From NCBI GenBank assembly GCA_001577185.1, contig LSCM01000002.1, forward strand, positions 1-27,983: a stretch of DNA of 27,983 nt, written 5' to 3'. Position numbers and translations under genes: made by a program. This DNA is from Cloacimonetes bacterium TCS62. Lineage in GTDB: Bacteria; Cloacimonadota; Cloacimonadia; Cloacimonadales; TCS61. Shown here piece after piece: positions 9,591 through 17,976 of the stretch. Under the pieces are notes generated by a model. That model was not told the origin of the DNA. It searched no databases and saw only the letters and a program-made list of their open reading frames with translations. Position 1 is the stretch's first letter; each line of letters opens with the position of its first letter.

Positions 9591-10565
9591 TTACTTGAGT
9601 AGGATCATCTTCTTGGTGGAGGTGTAACGATCTCCGGCTTTCATTTTATAGAAATAGATTCCACTTGGAACAACGAAATTGTTTGCATCGGTACCATTCC
9701 AAACTACAGAATGATTTCCTACCGGCATAGCTTCATCCACAAGAGTATTTACTACTTCCCCTTTAACATTATATACAGTAAGACTTACATTTGAGTTTTC
9801 TACCAGATTAAATTGGATAGTTGTTTCAGGATTGAACGGATTGGGATAATTATCATTCAATACCGGAATAGCTTCAACGGTTGTTGGTTGAGTAAATACT
9901 TCTTCGATAAGATCGTCCGGTGTTCTGGGATTAATTGCAAACTCATCATAGCTGTAATCTACACAACCAATAATTCTTCCCCAAAACATATCTACTTCGA
10001 TCACGATAGGTGGAACAACTTCATCTAAATAGAAGAAACCGTCATCTACCTGGCATTCACCTGAACCATCATCTATATACCATTCTCCGTAATCATTCTG
10101 TGTTTCTGTAACTGTAACACCGTCAACTTGAACTAAACAACCTTCATATTGTTCAGCTAATGCAGGAACAACTAGGTCTAGTGTAGTTACTTCAATTGGA
10201 TCTGGTACGTCATTTCCCTGACTGAGAATATTTATTGTACAATATCCCAATTCGGTTAGACCATAATATTCCGTAACTGTACCAGTAACTTCTACTTCAT
10301 CTCCAACCATTGGACCAGTTTCATAATCATAAACGTAAACTCCATGCCAAGGTCCACCACCGGGATCAGTCAAAAAGAATTTGTTATCTTGATTGTAATT
10401 TTCTCCGGTAACTATACCAGTTACAGTAACTTCTTCATCAACCATTGGTGATGGATAAGTTCCATCAGGTCCGGCTTCAGTTGTGTACTGAATGTCATAA
10501 ATAGTTGTGGCAAAAACAGATGAAACCACAAAGATCACTACGGTAAATACAAATAATTTTTTCAT
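9591..10565 (-). CDS. Secreted OB-fold protein with C-terminal FlgD-like (type-IX-style) sorting domain
   Basis: This protein has 324 residues. The ATG at 10565 is chosen because it follows an AAAGGAGG ribosome binding site and starts a clean signal peptide (MKKLFVFTVVIFVVSSVFA); an upstream in-frame ATG adds 22 residues without these features. The mature part has a DEEVTVTGIVTG...FFLTDPGGGPWHGVYVYDY repeat typical of the OB-fold modules attached to exonucleases (YhcR/ExeM type), but no nuclease domain follows. From about residue 238 comes NYPNPFNPETTIQF, then NGTDANNFVVPSGIYFYKMK and terminal KKMILLK. This is the FlgD-Ig-like C-terminal domain used for surface sorting in FCB bacteria. The protein is acidic with several Cys. 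The role is unknown, perhaps surface ligand binding. No secretion machinery gene is present here. Confidence 0.85.
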   Translation of the reverse strand: MKKLFVFTVVIFVVSSVFATTIYDIQYTTEAGPDGTYPSPMVDEEVTVTGIVTGENYNQDNKFFLTDPGGGPWHGVYVYDYETGPMVGDEVEVTGTVTEYYGLTELGYCTINILSQGNDVPDPIEVTTLDLVVPALAEQYEGCLVQVDGVTVTETQNDYGEWYIDDGSGECQVDDGFFYLDEVVPPIVIEVDMFWGRIIGCVDYSYDEFAINPRTPDDLIEEVFTQPTTVEAIPVLNDNYPNPFNPETTIQFNLVENSNVSLTVYNVKGEVVNTLVDEAMPVGNHSVVWNGTDANNFVVPSGIYFYKMKAGDRYTSTKKMILLK

Positions 10566-10625
10566 AATTATTCCTCCTTTAAATTTATTTACTTTGAATT
10601 CATATAAAATGCTATTATATGATAA

Positions 10626-10631
10626 TGTCAA
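10626..10631 (-). promoter_or_regulatory. Putative -35 element for the sorting-domain protein gene
   Basis: TTGACA on the minus strand begins 66 nt before the ATG at 10565. TTTATA lies 17 nt downstream and TATGAA 21 nt downstream as -10 candidates. It is back to back with the rho-side TTGACA at 10657. Confidence 0.45.
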
Positions 10632-10656
10632 GTTATAATTGTCCCTAATTAAATTC

Positions 10657-10662
10657 TTGACA
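10657..10662 (+). promoter_or_regulatory. Putative -35 element for the rho operon
   Basis: TTGACA begins 69 nt before the rho ATG. The leader is short (under about 45 nt), so no long rho-type attenuation leader is evident. The -10 is unclear. Confidence 0.4.
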
Positions 10663-10725
10663 TGAAAGCAGATGTATCAAAGCTAACACAAATTCTAAAA
10701 AAATATTAACAATTAAGGAGCAGGA

Positions 10726-11988
10726 ATGGCAAAAGATAAAAAAAATCTTTTCGATAAAACTCTTAAAGATCTTAAAAAAATCGCTAAAGATTTGGATCTG
10801 GATGATATTAATAAACTTAATAAAAATGATTTGATACACAAGATCTTTGAGGTGAAAGCTATGCAAGAAGGCTTAGCTTTTATCTCCGGATGTTTAGAGA
10901 TAATGGATGATGGTTATGGTTTTATACGATTTATAAAGAATAATTATACCCACGGAAGAAGTGATGTCTATATGTCGAGTTCACAAATAAAACTCTTTAA
11001 TTTAAAAAAAGGAAATATTGTGTCCGGTCCGGCAAGAGCACCTAAGGATGACGAAAAATATTTTGCATTGATAAGAGTCGATTCTGTAAATTATGAAAAG
11101 CCGACTAAAATCCGTGAAGCTACTAACTTTTCAAGACTTACTCCATATTATCCTGAAGAAAGATTAAAATTAGAGACCAAAAAGGATCTTATGTCGACAA
11201 GGATTGTAGATCTTTTTACACCGATTGGTAAAGGTCAGAGAGGGGTGATAGTTGCAGCACCCAGAACAGGAAAAACCGTTCTAATGCAAAATATTGCTAA
11301 CGCAATTTTAACAAATCACAAAGAAACCTATGTAATTGTATTACTTGTAGATGAACGACCAGAAGAAGTAACCGAGATGAAGAAGATCTTAATTCCTGAG
11401 AATTCTGAGGTAGTCAGCTCTACCTTTGATGAGCAACCGCGTAACCATATTCAAGTAGCAGAAATGGTTATTGAAAAAGCAAAAAGAATGGTTGAACTAG
11501 GGAAGGATGTGGTTATTATGTTAGATAGTATCACGCGTCTTGCCCGAGCTTATAATATGGCTCAACCCTCTAGTGGAAGAGTGCTTTCCGGAGGTTTGGA
11601 TGCTGGCTCTTTACACCGTCCAAAGAAATTTTTTGGATCAGCAAGAAATACTTTGGAATCAGGTAGCTTAACAATTATCGCAACTGCTCTTGTAGATACA
11701 GGAAGCAGAATGGATCAAGTTATTTTTGAGGAATTCAAAGGTACTGGTAATATGGAGCTTGTGCTCGATCGCTCTATCAGTGATCTGCGGATGTATCCTG
11801 CTGTGGATCTCGTAAAATCTGGAACACGACGTGAAGAATTATTACTTACTAAGGAAGAAGTTCAGAGAATGTTCGTTCTAAGGCAGTTCTTAAAAGGGAT
11901 GAGTCCTCTTAAAGGTATTGAGATGCTCAAAAATAAGATGAAATCCACTAAGAATAATGCTGAATTCCTAAAGGTAATGAGTAAATAG
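10726..11988 (+). CDS. rho: Transcription termination factor Rho
   Basis: This 420-residue protein has the full Rho architecture. An N-terminal Rho-N helical domain is rich in Lys/Asp (LKDLKKIAKDLDLDDINKL). The cold-shock-like RNA-binding domain follows (GCLEIMDDGYGFIRF, then DVYMSSSQIKLFNL). The RecA-type ATPase has Walker A at about 170-185 (GQRGVIVAAPRTGKT), DERPEEVTEM, Walker B IMLDSITRLARAYN near 264 and the Q/R-loop region LSGGLDAGSLHRPKKFFG. It forms a hexameric RNA translocase that ends transcription. The length is normal with no insert in the N-terminal domain. The ribosome binding site is AAGGAG. It leads a five-gene operon and is divergent from the sorting-domain gene. Confidence 0.98.
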   Translation: MAKDKKNLFDKTLKDLKKIAKDLDLDDINKLNKNDLIHKIFEVKAMQEGLAFISGCLEIMDDGYGFIRFIKNNYTHGRSDVYMSSSQIKLFNLKKGNIVSGPARAPKDDEKYFALIRVDSVNYEKPTKIREATNFSRLTPYYPEERLKLETKKDLMSTRIVDLFTPIGKGQRGVIVAAPRTGKTVLMQNIANAILTNHKETYVIVLLVDERPEEVTEMKKILIPENSEVVSSTFDEQPRNHIQVAEMVIEKAKRMVELGKDVVIMLDSITRLARAYNMAQPSSGRVLSGGLDAGSLHRPKKFFGSARNTLESGSLTIIATALVDTGSRMDQVIFEEFKGTGNMELVLDRSISDLRMYPAVDLVKSGTRREELLLTKEEVQRMFVLRQFLKGMSPLKGIEMLKNKMKSTKNNAEFLKVMSK

Positions 11989-12025
11989 AAACTATAAGTT
12001 TTAAATTTCTGTAGGTATCAAGATA

Positions 12026-13228
12026 ATGGAGATCCTTTCACCAGCTGGTAATTTGGAAAAGTTGAAGTACGCAATAAAATATGGTGCTGATGCAGTGTAT
12101 ACAGCCGGAAAGGAATTTGGATTAAGAGCACAAAGCGCAAATCTTAATAATAACGAACTTAAAGAAGCGGTGAATTTTTGTCACAAAAATGACGTAAAAA
12201 TTTATGTAACTGTTAATGTATTTGCCCATAATAGTGAAATAAATAAATTACCTTCGTACTTAGAATTTCTGGATTCAGTTGGTGTAGATGCATTGATAAT
12301 TTCTGATCCAGGAGTTTTTGTATTAGCTAAAGAACATGCAAGCCAAATACCCATTCACATAAGTACACAAGCTAATGTAACATCCTGGAAATCAGCAGAA
12401 TTTTGGAAGAAATTAGGAGCAAAAAGAATAATCTTAGCTCGTGAGTTAACAAAATTTGAGATCAGAGAGATAAAAAAGAAAGTTCCAGATCTGGAATTAG
12501 AGATTTTTGTGCATGGAGCTATGTGTATGTCTTATTCTGGAAGATGCTTATTGAGTTCTTTTTTAAACGGGCGAGATGCTAATAGGGGGAATTGTTCTCA
12601 ACCATGCAGATGGGAATATCAATTGCAGGAGAAGAAGCGTCCTAATGAAAGTTTTCCTATTGAAGAGGATAAATTTGGAACATATATATTAAATTCAAAG
12701 GATCTGTGTTTACTTGATCAATTACCGGTTATATTAGATTATGATATCGACAGCATTAAGATCGAAGGGCGGATGAAAAGTTTGTATTATGTTGCCAATG
12801 TTACACGAACATATAAAAGTGCATTAGACGCGATAAAAACACGAAAAGATAAAGACAATCATAAACTTAGAGCCGAACTAGATAAAATCAGCCATCGAGT
12901 TTATACTGAAGGTTTTTTCCATAGATTTGAGGCAATAGATACTCAGAATCATTTATCATCTGCTTATATTAGAAACTATCAATTTATTGGTGAAATCGTT
13001 GAACAAAAAGAAAATTTTGTTTATATTGCTGTCAGGGCAAAATTTGAAATTGGAGATAAAATTGAGATAATTTTTCCAGATATTGCAGAAGATCTAATAG
13101 TACAAGTAGAAGAAATATTTGATGAAGATGATAATTTGATAAAATTTACAAAACCGAATACGATCGTTAAAATGTATATTGATAGCGATATACCAATTCA
13201 CGGAATCGTTAGGATGAAAATAAAATGA
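12026..13228 (+). CDS. trhP: Peptidase U32-family protein, TrhP/YegQ-like tRNA hydroxylation factor
   Basis: This 400-residue U32 protein opens with MEILSPAGNLEKLKYAI and YGADAVY, the family start. The U32 signature region has ELEIFVHGAMCMSYSGRCLL, with C167 and C174, followed by GNCSQPCRW with C190 and C194. These four cysteines are the likely iron-sulfur ligands. Then comes DSIKIEGRMKSLYYVANV. Bacterial members such as E. coli TrhP (YegQ) and RlhA are prephenate-dependent RNA hydroxylases (5-hydroxyuridine in tRNA or 5-hydroxycytidine in 23S rRNA). The length and C-terminal beta domain favour the TrhP branch, but paralogues are easily confused. It lies 37 nt after rho, and its stop overlaps the next start by 4 nt. 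No prephenate synthesis gene is here. Confidence 0.85.
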   Translation: MEILSPAGNLEKLKYAIKYGADAVYTAGKEFGLRAQSANLNNNELKEAVNFCHKNDVKIYVTVNVFAHNSEINKLPSYLEFLDSVGVDALIISDPGVFVLAKEHASQIPIHISTQANVTSWKSAEFWKKLGAKRIILARELTKFEIREIKKKVPDLELEIFVHGAMCMSYSGRCLLSSFLNGRDANRGNCSQPCRWEYQLQEKKRPNESFPIEEDKFGTYILNSKDLCLLDQLPVILDYDIDSIKIEGRMKSLYYVANVTRTYKSALDAIKTRKDKDNHKLRAELDKISHRVYTEGFFHRFEAIDTQNHLSSAYIRNYQFIGEIVEQKENFVYIAVRAKFEIGDKIEIIFPDIAEDLIVQVEEIFDEDDNLIKFTKPNTIVKMYIDSDIPIHGIVRMKIK

Positions 13229-14163
13229 AAAATGTTATTATTCTCATAATTATTATTAACACTTCATTCAACTTACTAGCTAATTTAGCTGATGAATATC
13301 AAGATCTTAGATCCAGCAGCAATGATCCATTAAAATCCTATCTAGATTTTGCTGAAGAGCATTCCAATGAGATCTATGGACAAAAAGCGTTTTTAGAGGC
13401 TGCTAAAATAGAAATTTTAAGGAGAAATTATAATGATGCGATAAAATATCTGAATGAAGTGCATAATTCGGCTCTGAAAGAAAAGTATTTTTGGTTAGCA
13501 AAAACATATTTAAAAATAGATAAATACCATAAATCGATTATGTCATCGCAAGTTTATATTACCGATTCAGATAATCGTAATAAAATAGAAATTGCTTATT
13601 TTCTAATTGCTGAGGCCTATATACAAGAAGAAATGTATAAAAGAGCCTTAAGAACATTGGAAACATTAAAAACTTCGAAATATATAAATAATAATATTCC
13701 ATATCTTCATTTTAAAATCGGTAATTGTTATGAATTAATGGGAAGAACATCAGAAGCTTTGATGGCATATAAAAAATTAAAAGTAGATTTCCCATATACT
13801 CACTTAAGTTATTTAGCTGAAGATAGATTGATCGAAATAGCTGAAACTGAAAATTTACCTACAATAAAATCTCAGGCTGATATTCATAATGGACAGAGAA
13901 AACAGATTTCAAAATCTGCTAAAGGTGAAGATATGAAAATATATTTACAAATAGGTGCCTTTAATTCTGAACAAAATGCTAAATTACTCAACCTTAAAGT
14001 TGGGAATTATGGCTATGAAACAGTTATTTTCTCCAAGATTAAAAATAATACTAAATTTTATGTAGTTGCTGTTGGTCCTTTCGAAGATGATGCTAATTTG
14101 AAAAAAGCATCAAAGATCTTGAAAGAAAATAACTTGGCTTCCTTTGTTATTAAAAGATACTAA
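13225..14163 (+). CDS. Exported TPR protein with C-terminal SPOR domain
   Basis: This 312-residue protein begins with a hydrophobic signal (MKNVIILIIIINTSFNLLA). A helical repeat region at about 25-215 contains TPR-like units such as RALRTLETLKTSKYI and HFKIGNCYELMGRTSEALM. A polar linker leads to a SPOR domain at about 237-312 (KIYLQIGAFNSEQNAKLL ... KFYVVAVGPFEDDANLKKA). SPOR domains bind denuded glycan strands of septal peptidoglycan, so a periplasmic cell-division or envelope role is likely. The ATG overlaps the stop of the U32 gene by 4 nt and its stop lies 1 nt before mutS, indicating coupled translation. The TPR part resembles YbgF/CpoB-type helical repeats in layout, but the identity is not established. 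Confidence 0.82.
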   Translation: MKNVIILIIIINTSFNLLANLADEYQDLRSSSNDPLKSYLDFAEEHSNEIYGQKAFLEAAKIEILRRNYNDAIKYLNEVHNSALKEKYFWLAKTYLKIDKYHKSIMSSQVYITDSDNRNKIEIAYFLIAEAYIQEEMYKRALRTLETLKTSKYINNNIPYLHFKIGNCYELMGRTSEALMAYKKLKVDFPYTHLSYLAEDRLIEIAETENLPTIKSQADIHNGQRKQISKSAKGEDMKIYLQIGAFNSEQNAKLLNLKVGNYGYETVIFSKIKNNTKFYVVAVGPFEDDANLKKASKILKENNLASFVIKRY

Positions 14164-14164
14164 T

Positions 14165-16792
14165 ATGGCCGAAAAGAAAAAACTTACACCAATGTTAAAA
14201 CAATTTGTCAATATCAAAGAAAAGCATCCAGACAAATTCATTTTATTCAGAATGGGTGATTTTTATGAAACATTCTTTGATGATGCAAAAAAAGCCGCCA
14301 AAATTTTAGGGATAACATTAACCGCTCGGGATAAAAAAGCTGAAAATCCAATTCCTTTAGCTGGGTTTCCATATCATGCATTAGATAACTATTTAGATAA
14401 ACTTGTAAAACGAGGTGAAAAAGTAGTAATATGCGAACAGCTAGAAGATCCCAAAAAGGCAAAAGGTATTGTAAAAAGAGGGATTGTAGATATTATAACC
14501 CCGGGCTCTATCCTCGATGGAAAATTGATAAATCAATTCGATCATAATTTTTTAGCAGCAGTTTATTTACCAAAAAATAAAAAAGTATACGGTTTTTCAA
14601 TAATAGATATTTCTACTGGTGATTTTCGCTTCACTGAAGTTAACGAGAAAATGTTATTGAATGAAATCCAAAGAAATAAACCTTCTGAAATCATTGTTGA
14701 TAATGAAGCAAGTAAGAAATACATCTCAGAATTCAAAATGGATTATGAACCTACAATAACTATTTATGAAAGTTGGTTTTTTGATCATGATGAAGCAAAG
14801 AAAATACTAAAAAAACATTTTGGTACAACAACTTTAGAAGGGTTTGGGGCAAAAGACCGAAAAACCGGAACAACTGCTGCAGGAATTGCCCTAGGTTATG
14901 TAAAATCATTAAAGAATGGTGAATTAAAACATATAAGTAAGTTGCAGCACTATGCGATCAGTGATTTTATGCAATTAGATGAAATATCTAGAAGAAATCT
15001 TGAACTAAATAGATCGATACGTTACGGTACAGATTTTGGAACATTAGCTAAAAGTATTGATAAAACAAAAACTCCTATGGGTGCTCGCAAGTTAAATGAT
15101 TGGATGCTGAATCCTTTGCTCAACAAACAAATGATAGAAAAACGCTCTGGAGCAGTGGAAGCTTTAATAGAGAAATTTTCATTTACAATTGAACTTCGAG
15201 AGATATTAAAATCAATTGGAGATCTTAGTCGAATAATTAGTAAGATAGGTTCACTTAGAGCTAATCCTAGAGATATGATCGCACTAATTAATTATCTGCA
15301 AACATCACCTTCAATATCAGAAATTTTAGATAAATTTGATGATGTATTATTAGATTCTCTGAAAGACCAAATTGAAGATTATACTAGTATTCAAAATTTG
15401 ATAGATAGTGCCATTATAGAAGAAGCCCCGACCCAGATTACGGATGGTGGAGTTATAAAAGAAGGTTATAATGATGATTTAGATGATCTTAGGGAAGTTA
15501 GTAAAAATGGCAAGAGTTGGATTGCAAAACTTGAGAAAGAGGAAAAAGACAAAACTGGAATATCTTCATTGAAAGTAAGCTATAATAAAGTTTTTGGTTA
15601 TTACATTGAAGTAACTAAAACGCATAAAGATAAAGTTCCAGAATATTACATTAGAAAGCAGACTTTAGTTAATTCCGAAAGATATATAAGCCCCAAGTTA
15701 AAAGAATATGAAGCAAAAGTTTTAGGTGCAGAAGAGAGGATCAAAAATCTTGAATATGAACTTTTTGTGGAGATCAGAAAGAAACTCTATGAAAAAGTTG
15801 AATTTATGCAGAAGTTTGTGGTAGTTGTAACAAAGCTGGATGTATTAAGTAATTTTGCTTTTATAGGTCATAATAGGAATTATACAAAACCTCAGTTTAA
15901 TGATGAATTTGAATTGGAAATTAAGAATAGTAGACATCCGGTTATTGAATTGATCCTTGAGGATGAAGAATTTATCCCAAATGATGTGAATATGGACAAT
16001 AAAAATAATTTGATAACTTTATTAACAGGTCCAAATATGGCAGGGAAGTCTACATACTTAAGACAAATCGGATTATTAGCGATCATGGCTCAAATGGGAA
16101 GTTTTATCCCTGCAGAATCAGCAAATATGCCAATATTTGATAAAGTTTTTACACGTGTGGGAGCTTCGGATAATTTAGCCATGGGGCAGAGTACCTTCTT
16201 GGTTGAGATGATCGAAACTGCAAACATCTTAAATTCTGCTACTCCACGCTCATTGATCTTACTTGATGAGATTGGAAGAGGAACTAGTACATTTGATGGG
16301 CTGAGTTTGGCTTGGGCAATTGTGGAACATATTCACAATAATTCCAACATTTCAGCTATGACACTATTTGCTACCCACTATCATGAACTTACCGAATTAG
16401 AAAATATCCTCACAAAAGTGAAAAATTATAATATCCTGGTCAAAGAATGGAATGATGAAATAATATTTCTGAGGAAAATTGAACGAGGGTGTGCAGATCA
16501 GAGCTATGGAATACAAGTAGCTCGTTTAGCCGGTGTTCCACAAAAAGTTATTAATAGAGCAAAACAGATATTACAGAATTTAGAGGAGCACGAACTTAGT
16601 CCGCAGGGACTTTCTGCTAATGCTAAAAAATCGCTAGTTACAAATGCATCTCAAATGGATATTTTTGATGCTATTATAGAAAAATCTGATAAAAAAGATA
16701 AAATTCTCCAGCAGATAAAAGAGTTAGATGTAAATAATCTAACTCCGATAGAAGCAATAAAAAAACTGTCAGAATTGCAAGATAAATTATGA
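14165..16792 (+). CDS. mutS: DNA mismatch repair protein MutS
   Basis: This 875-residue protein is full-length MutS1. The mismatch-wedge motif is GDFYETF with Phe33 and Glu35 (E. coli F36/E38). The connector, lever and clamp domains follow. The ATPase has Walker A TGPNMAGKST near 621-630, Walker B LILLDEIGRG near 697-706 and ATHYHELTELE. The C-terminal helix-turn-helix dimerisation region includes GIQVARLAGVP. The ATG at 14165 is chosen over an in-frame TTG at 14144 because MutS proteins start just before LTPMLKQF. It lies 1 nt after the SPOR gene and overlaps the DUF523 gene by 4 nt. MutL is not in the window. Confidence 0.98.
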   Translation: MAEKKKLTPMLKQFVNIKEKHPDKFILFRMGDFYETFFDDAKKAAKILGITLTARDKKAENPIPLAGFPYHALDNYLDKLVKRGEKVVICEQLEDPKKAKGIVKRGIVDIITPGSILDGKLINQFDHNFLAAVYLPKNKKVYGFSIIDISTGDFRFTEVNEKMLLNEIQRNKPSEIIVDNEASKKYISEFKMDYEPTITIYESWFFDHDEAKKILKKHFGTTTLEGFGAKDRKTGTTAAGIALGYVKSLKNGELKHISKLQHYAISDFMQLDEISRRNLELNRSIRYGTDFGTLAKSIDKTKTPMGARKLNDWMLNPLLNKQMIEKRSGAVEALIEKFSFTIELREILKSIGDLSRIISKIGSLRANPRDMIALINYLQTSPSISEILDKFDDVLLDSLKDQIEDYTSIQNLIDSAIIEEAPTQITDGGVIKEGYNDDLDDLREVSKNGKSWIAKLEKEEKDKTGISSLKVSYNKVFGYYIEVTKTHKDKVPEYYIRKQTLVNSERYISPKLKEYEAKVLGAEERIKNLEYELFVEIRKKLYEKVEFMQKFVVVVTKLDVLSNFAFIGHNRNYTKPQFNDEFELEIKNSRHPVIELILEDEEFIPNDVNMDNKNNLITLLTGPNMAGKSTYLRQIGLLAIMAQMGSFIPAESANMPIFDKVFTRVGASDNLAMGQSTFLVEMIETANILNSATPRSLILLDEIGRGTSTFDGLSLAWAIVEHIHNNSNISAMTLFATHYHELTELENILTKVKNYNILVKEWNDEIIFLRKIERGCADQSYGIQVARLAGVPQKVINRAKQILQNLEEHELSPQGLSANAKKSLVTNASQMDIFDAIIEKSDKKDKILQQIKELDVNNLTPIEAIKKLSELQDKL

Positions 16793-17202
16793 TACTTGTA
16801 AGTGCATGTTTAGCTGGGATAAATTGCCGTTATGATGGTAAAAATAATATTGAACAGAAGGTTGTAAAACTGGTTGAAGAAGGAAAAGCATTTCCAATCT
16901 GTCCTGAACAATTAGGTGGCTTACCTACTCCAAGATCTCCAGCAGAGATAAGTGGAAAAAAAGTAATTGATATAAATGGGAATGATGTGACTCAAAAATT
17001 TGTGAAGGGTGCTACAGAAACACTTAAGATTGCGGAATTACTAAATTGTAAAAAAGCAATTTTAAAACAAAATTCACCATCTTGTGGTTATGGACGAATT
17101 TATGATGGATCACATTCTGATAAAATAATAAGCGGTAATGGACTTACATCTGACATGTTAAGTAATCATAATATAACGATTTTAACTGAGGAAGATATCT
17201 AA
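16789..17202 (+). CDS. DUF523 family protein (possible TudS-like desulfidase)
   Basis: This 137-residue DUF523 protein has the family landmarks SACLAGINCRYDG (C7, C13), FPICPEQLGGLPTPR (C38) and LKQNSPSCGYG (C99), plus C87. DUF523 members include TudS, a [4Fe-4S] enzyme that removes sulfur from thiouracil. The cysteine set here is compatible with cluster binding, but substrate and activity are inference. It overlaps the mutS stop by 4 nt and is the last gene of the rho operon. A hairpin at 17277-17298 follows. Confidence 0.88.
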   Translation: MILVSACLAGINCRYDGKNNIEQKVVKLVEEGKAFPICPEQLGGLPTPRSPAEISGKKVIDINGNDVTQKFVKGATETLKIAELLNCKKAILKQNSPSCGYGRIYDGSHSDKIISGNGLTSDMLSNHNITILTEEDI

Positions 17203-17276
17203 AAAGTTACAATATCTGATAAACTTAAGAAATAGTAATAGTCCATTTCATCAGAATAATGACGTACAAATAAAAA

Positions 17277-17309
17277 AACCGAAGTTTGCACTTCGGTTTA
17301 TTACTTTAT
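17277..17309. terminator. Terminator hairpin between convergent operons
   Basis: AACCGAAGT (17277-17285) pairs perfectly with ACTTCGGTT (17290-17298) around a TTGC loop. On the minus strand the stem is followed by TTTTTTTATTTG, a good U-tract ending the HU-bS22 operon. On the plus strand T-rich sequence also follows, so it likely serves the rho-mutS-DUF523 operon as well. Confidence 0.85.
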
Positions 17310-17401
17310 TTATTTTTCTTTTTATGCCGATTCTTGCGGCTTCTTTTCTTACGTTTATGCTTTGATATTTTTTTACGTTTTCTTTTTTTTCCACTTGGCA
17401 T
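17306..17401 (-). CDS. Tiny basic bS22/AURKAIP1-COX24-like ribosomal protein
   Basis: This 31-residue protein is read directly from the minus strand: start MPSGKKRKRKKISKHK, end NRHKKKNK. Twenty of 31 residues are Lys or Arg and there are no acidic residues. The MPSGKKRKR...KHKRKKR...RKNRHKK pattern matches the short basic proteins of Bacteroidota annotated as AURKAIP1/COX24-domain proteins, related to mycobacterial bS22, which sits in the small ribosomal subunit. A GAGGGAAGG ribosome binding site precedes the ATG. It lies 15 nt after the HU stop and just before a strong terminator, so it is the second gene of an HU operon. It is easily missed because of its size. Confidence 0.85.
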   Translation of the reverse strand: MPSGKKRKRKKISKHKRKKRSRKNRHKKKNK

Positions 17402-17416
17402 ATAAACCTTCCCTCT

Positions 17417-17713
17417 TTACTTAAGCATGTCTTGATTTGATTCGTTTACGTTTTCTTTGAATCCTCTGGAGAATTTAAATGTAGGAACAATTCTTTCCGG
17501 AACGATTACTTTTTCTTCAGTTTTGGGATTTCTTCCAATACGTTTTTTACGTTTCTTTAATTTAAAAGTTCCATATCCCCTTATCTCAATATGTTTACCA
17601 TCTTTCATCGCATCTTTTACAGCTTCCAGAAAAGAGTCGACTGCAAGGGCAACATCCTTTCTTATAATTCCAGTGTCTTCAGAAACTACTTTTACTAAAT
17701 CAGCTTTAGTCAT
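17417..17713 (-). CDS. HU/IHF-family DNA-binding protein
   Basis: This 98-residue protein starts MTKADLVKVVSEDTG and has the HU dimer helices. The signature GYGTFKLKKRKKRIGRNPKT is followed by VPTFKFSRGFKENV. It is a histone-like dimer that bends DNA and compacts the nucleoid. The proline-bearing arm (GRNPKT) that intercalates in the minor groove is present. It cannot be assigned to HU-alpha/beta or IHF subunits from sequence alone. The ribosome binding site AAAGGAG precedes the ATG. A TTGACA box lies 63 nt upstream. It is followed by the tiny basic ribosomal-type gene on the same transcript. Confidence 0.95.
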   Translation of the reverse strand: MTKADLVKVVSEDTGIIRKDVALAVDSFLEAVKDAMKDGKHIEIRGYGTFKLKKRKKRIGRNPKTEEKVIVPERIVPTFKFSRGFKENVNESNQDMLK

Positions 17714-17770
17714 AAAATTATCTCCTTTATTAATTTTCGCTGTTAACTTTGTTTAAAAATAGGTTTTACC

Positions 17771-17776
17771 TGTCAA
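17771..17776 (-). promoter_or_regulatory. Putative -35 element for the HU operon
   Basis: TTGACA on the minus strand begins 63 nt before the HU ATG. A TAAACA candidate -10 lies 15 nt downstream. It is one of two TTGACA boxes in the 263-bp divergent spacer, which otherwise shows no gene or hairpin. Confidence 0.4.
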
Positions 17777-17917
17777 GAACTTTCTTCGTAACCCTATCAA
17801 AATAAGAATGTTACAAGTTTTTGGATAAATTGCTCTAGAAATATTTAGCTCGAGTGAATTATTAACTTCTTTTATCCTACCTGAAAATCTGTTATGCTCA
17901 AAGCCGTTAATTATTCA

Positions 17918-17923
17918 TTGACA
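17918..17923 (+). promoter_or_regulatory. Putative -35 element for the long lipid/polysaccharide operon
   Basis: TTGACA begins 59 nt before the ATG at 17977. An AT-rich TATTTTTTG lies 14 nt downstream at 17938-17946. No other promoter-like spacer occurs until 26285, so this may drive all ten genes to 26284. Confidence 0.4.
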
Positions 17924-17976
17924 GTAGAAAAGTAAAATATTTTTTGAATAAGTTTAGAAAGGAGTTATAAAGAAAT

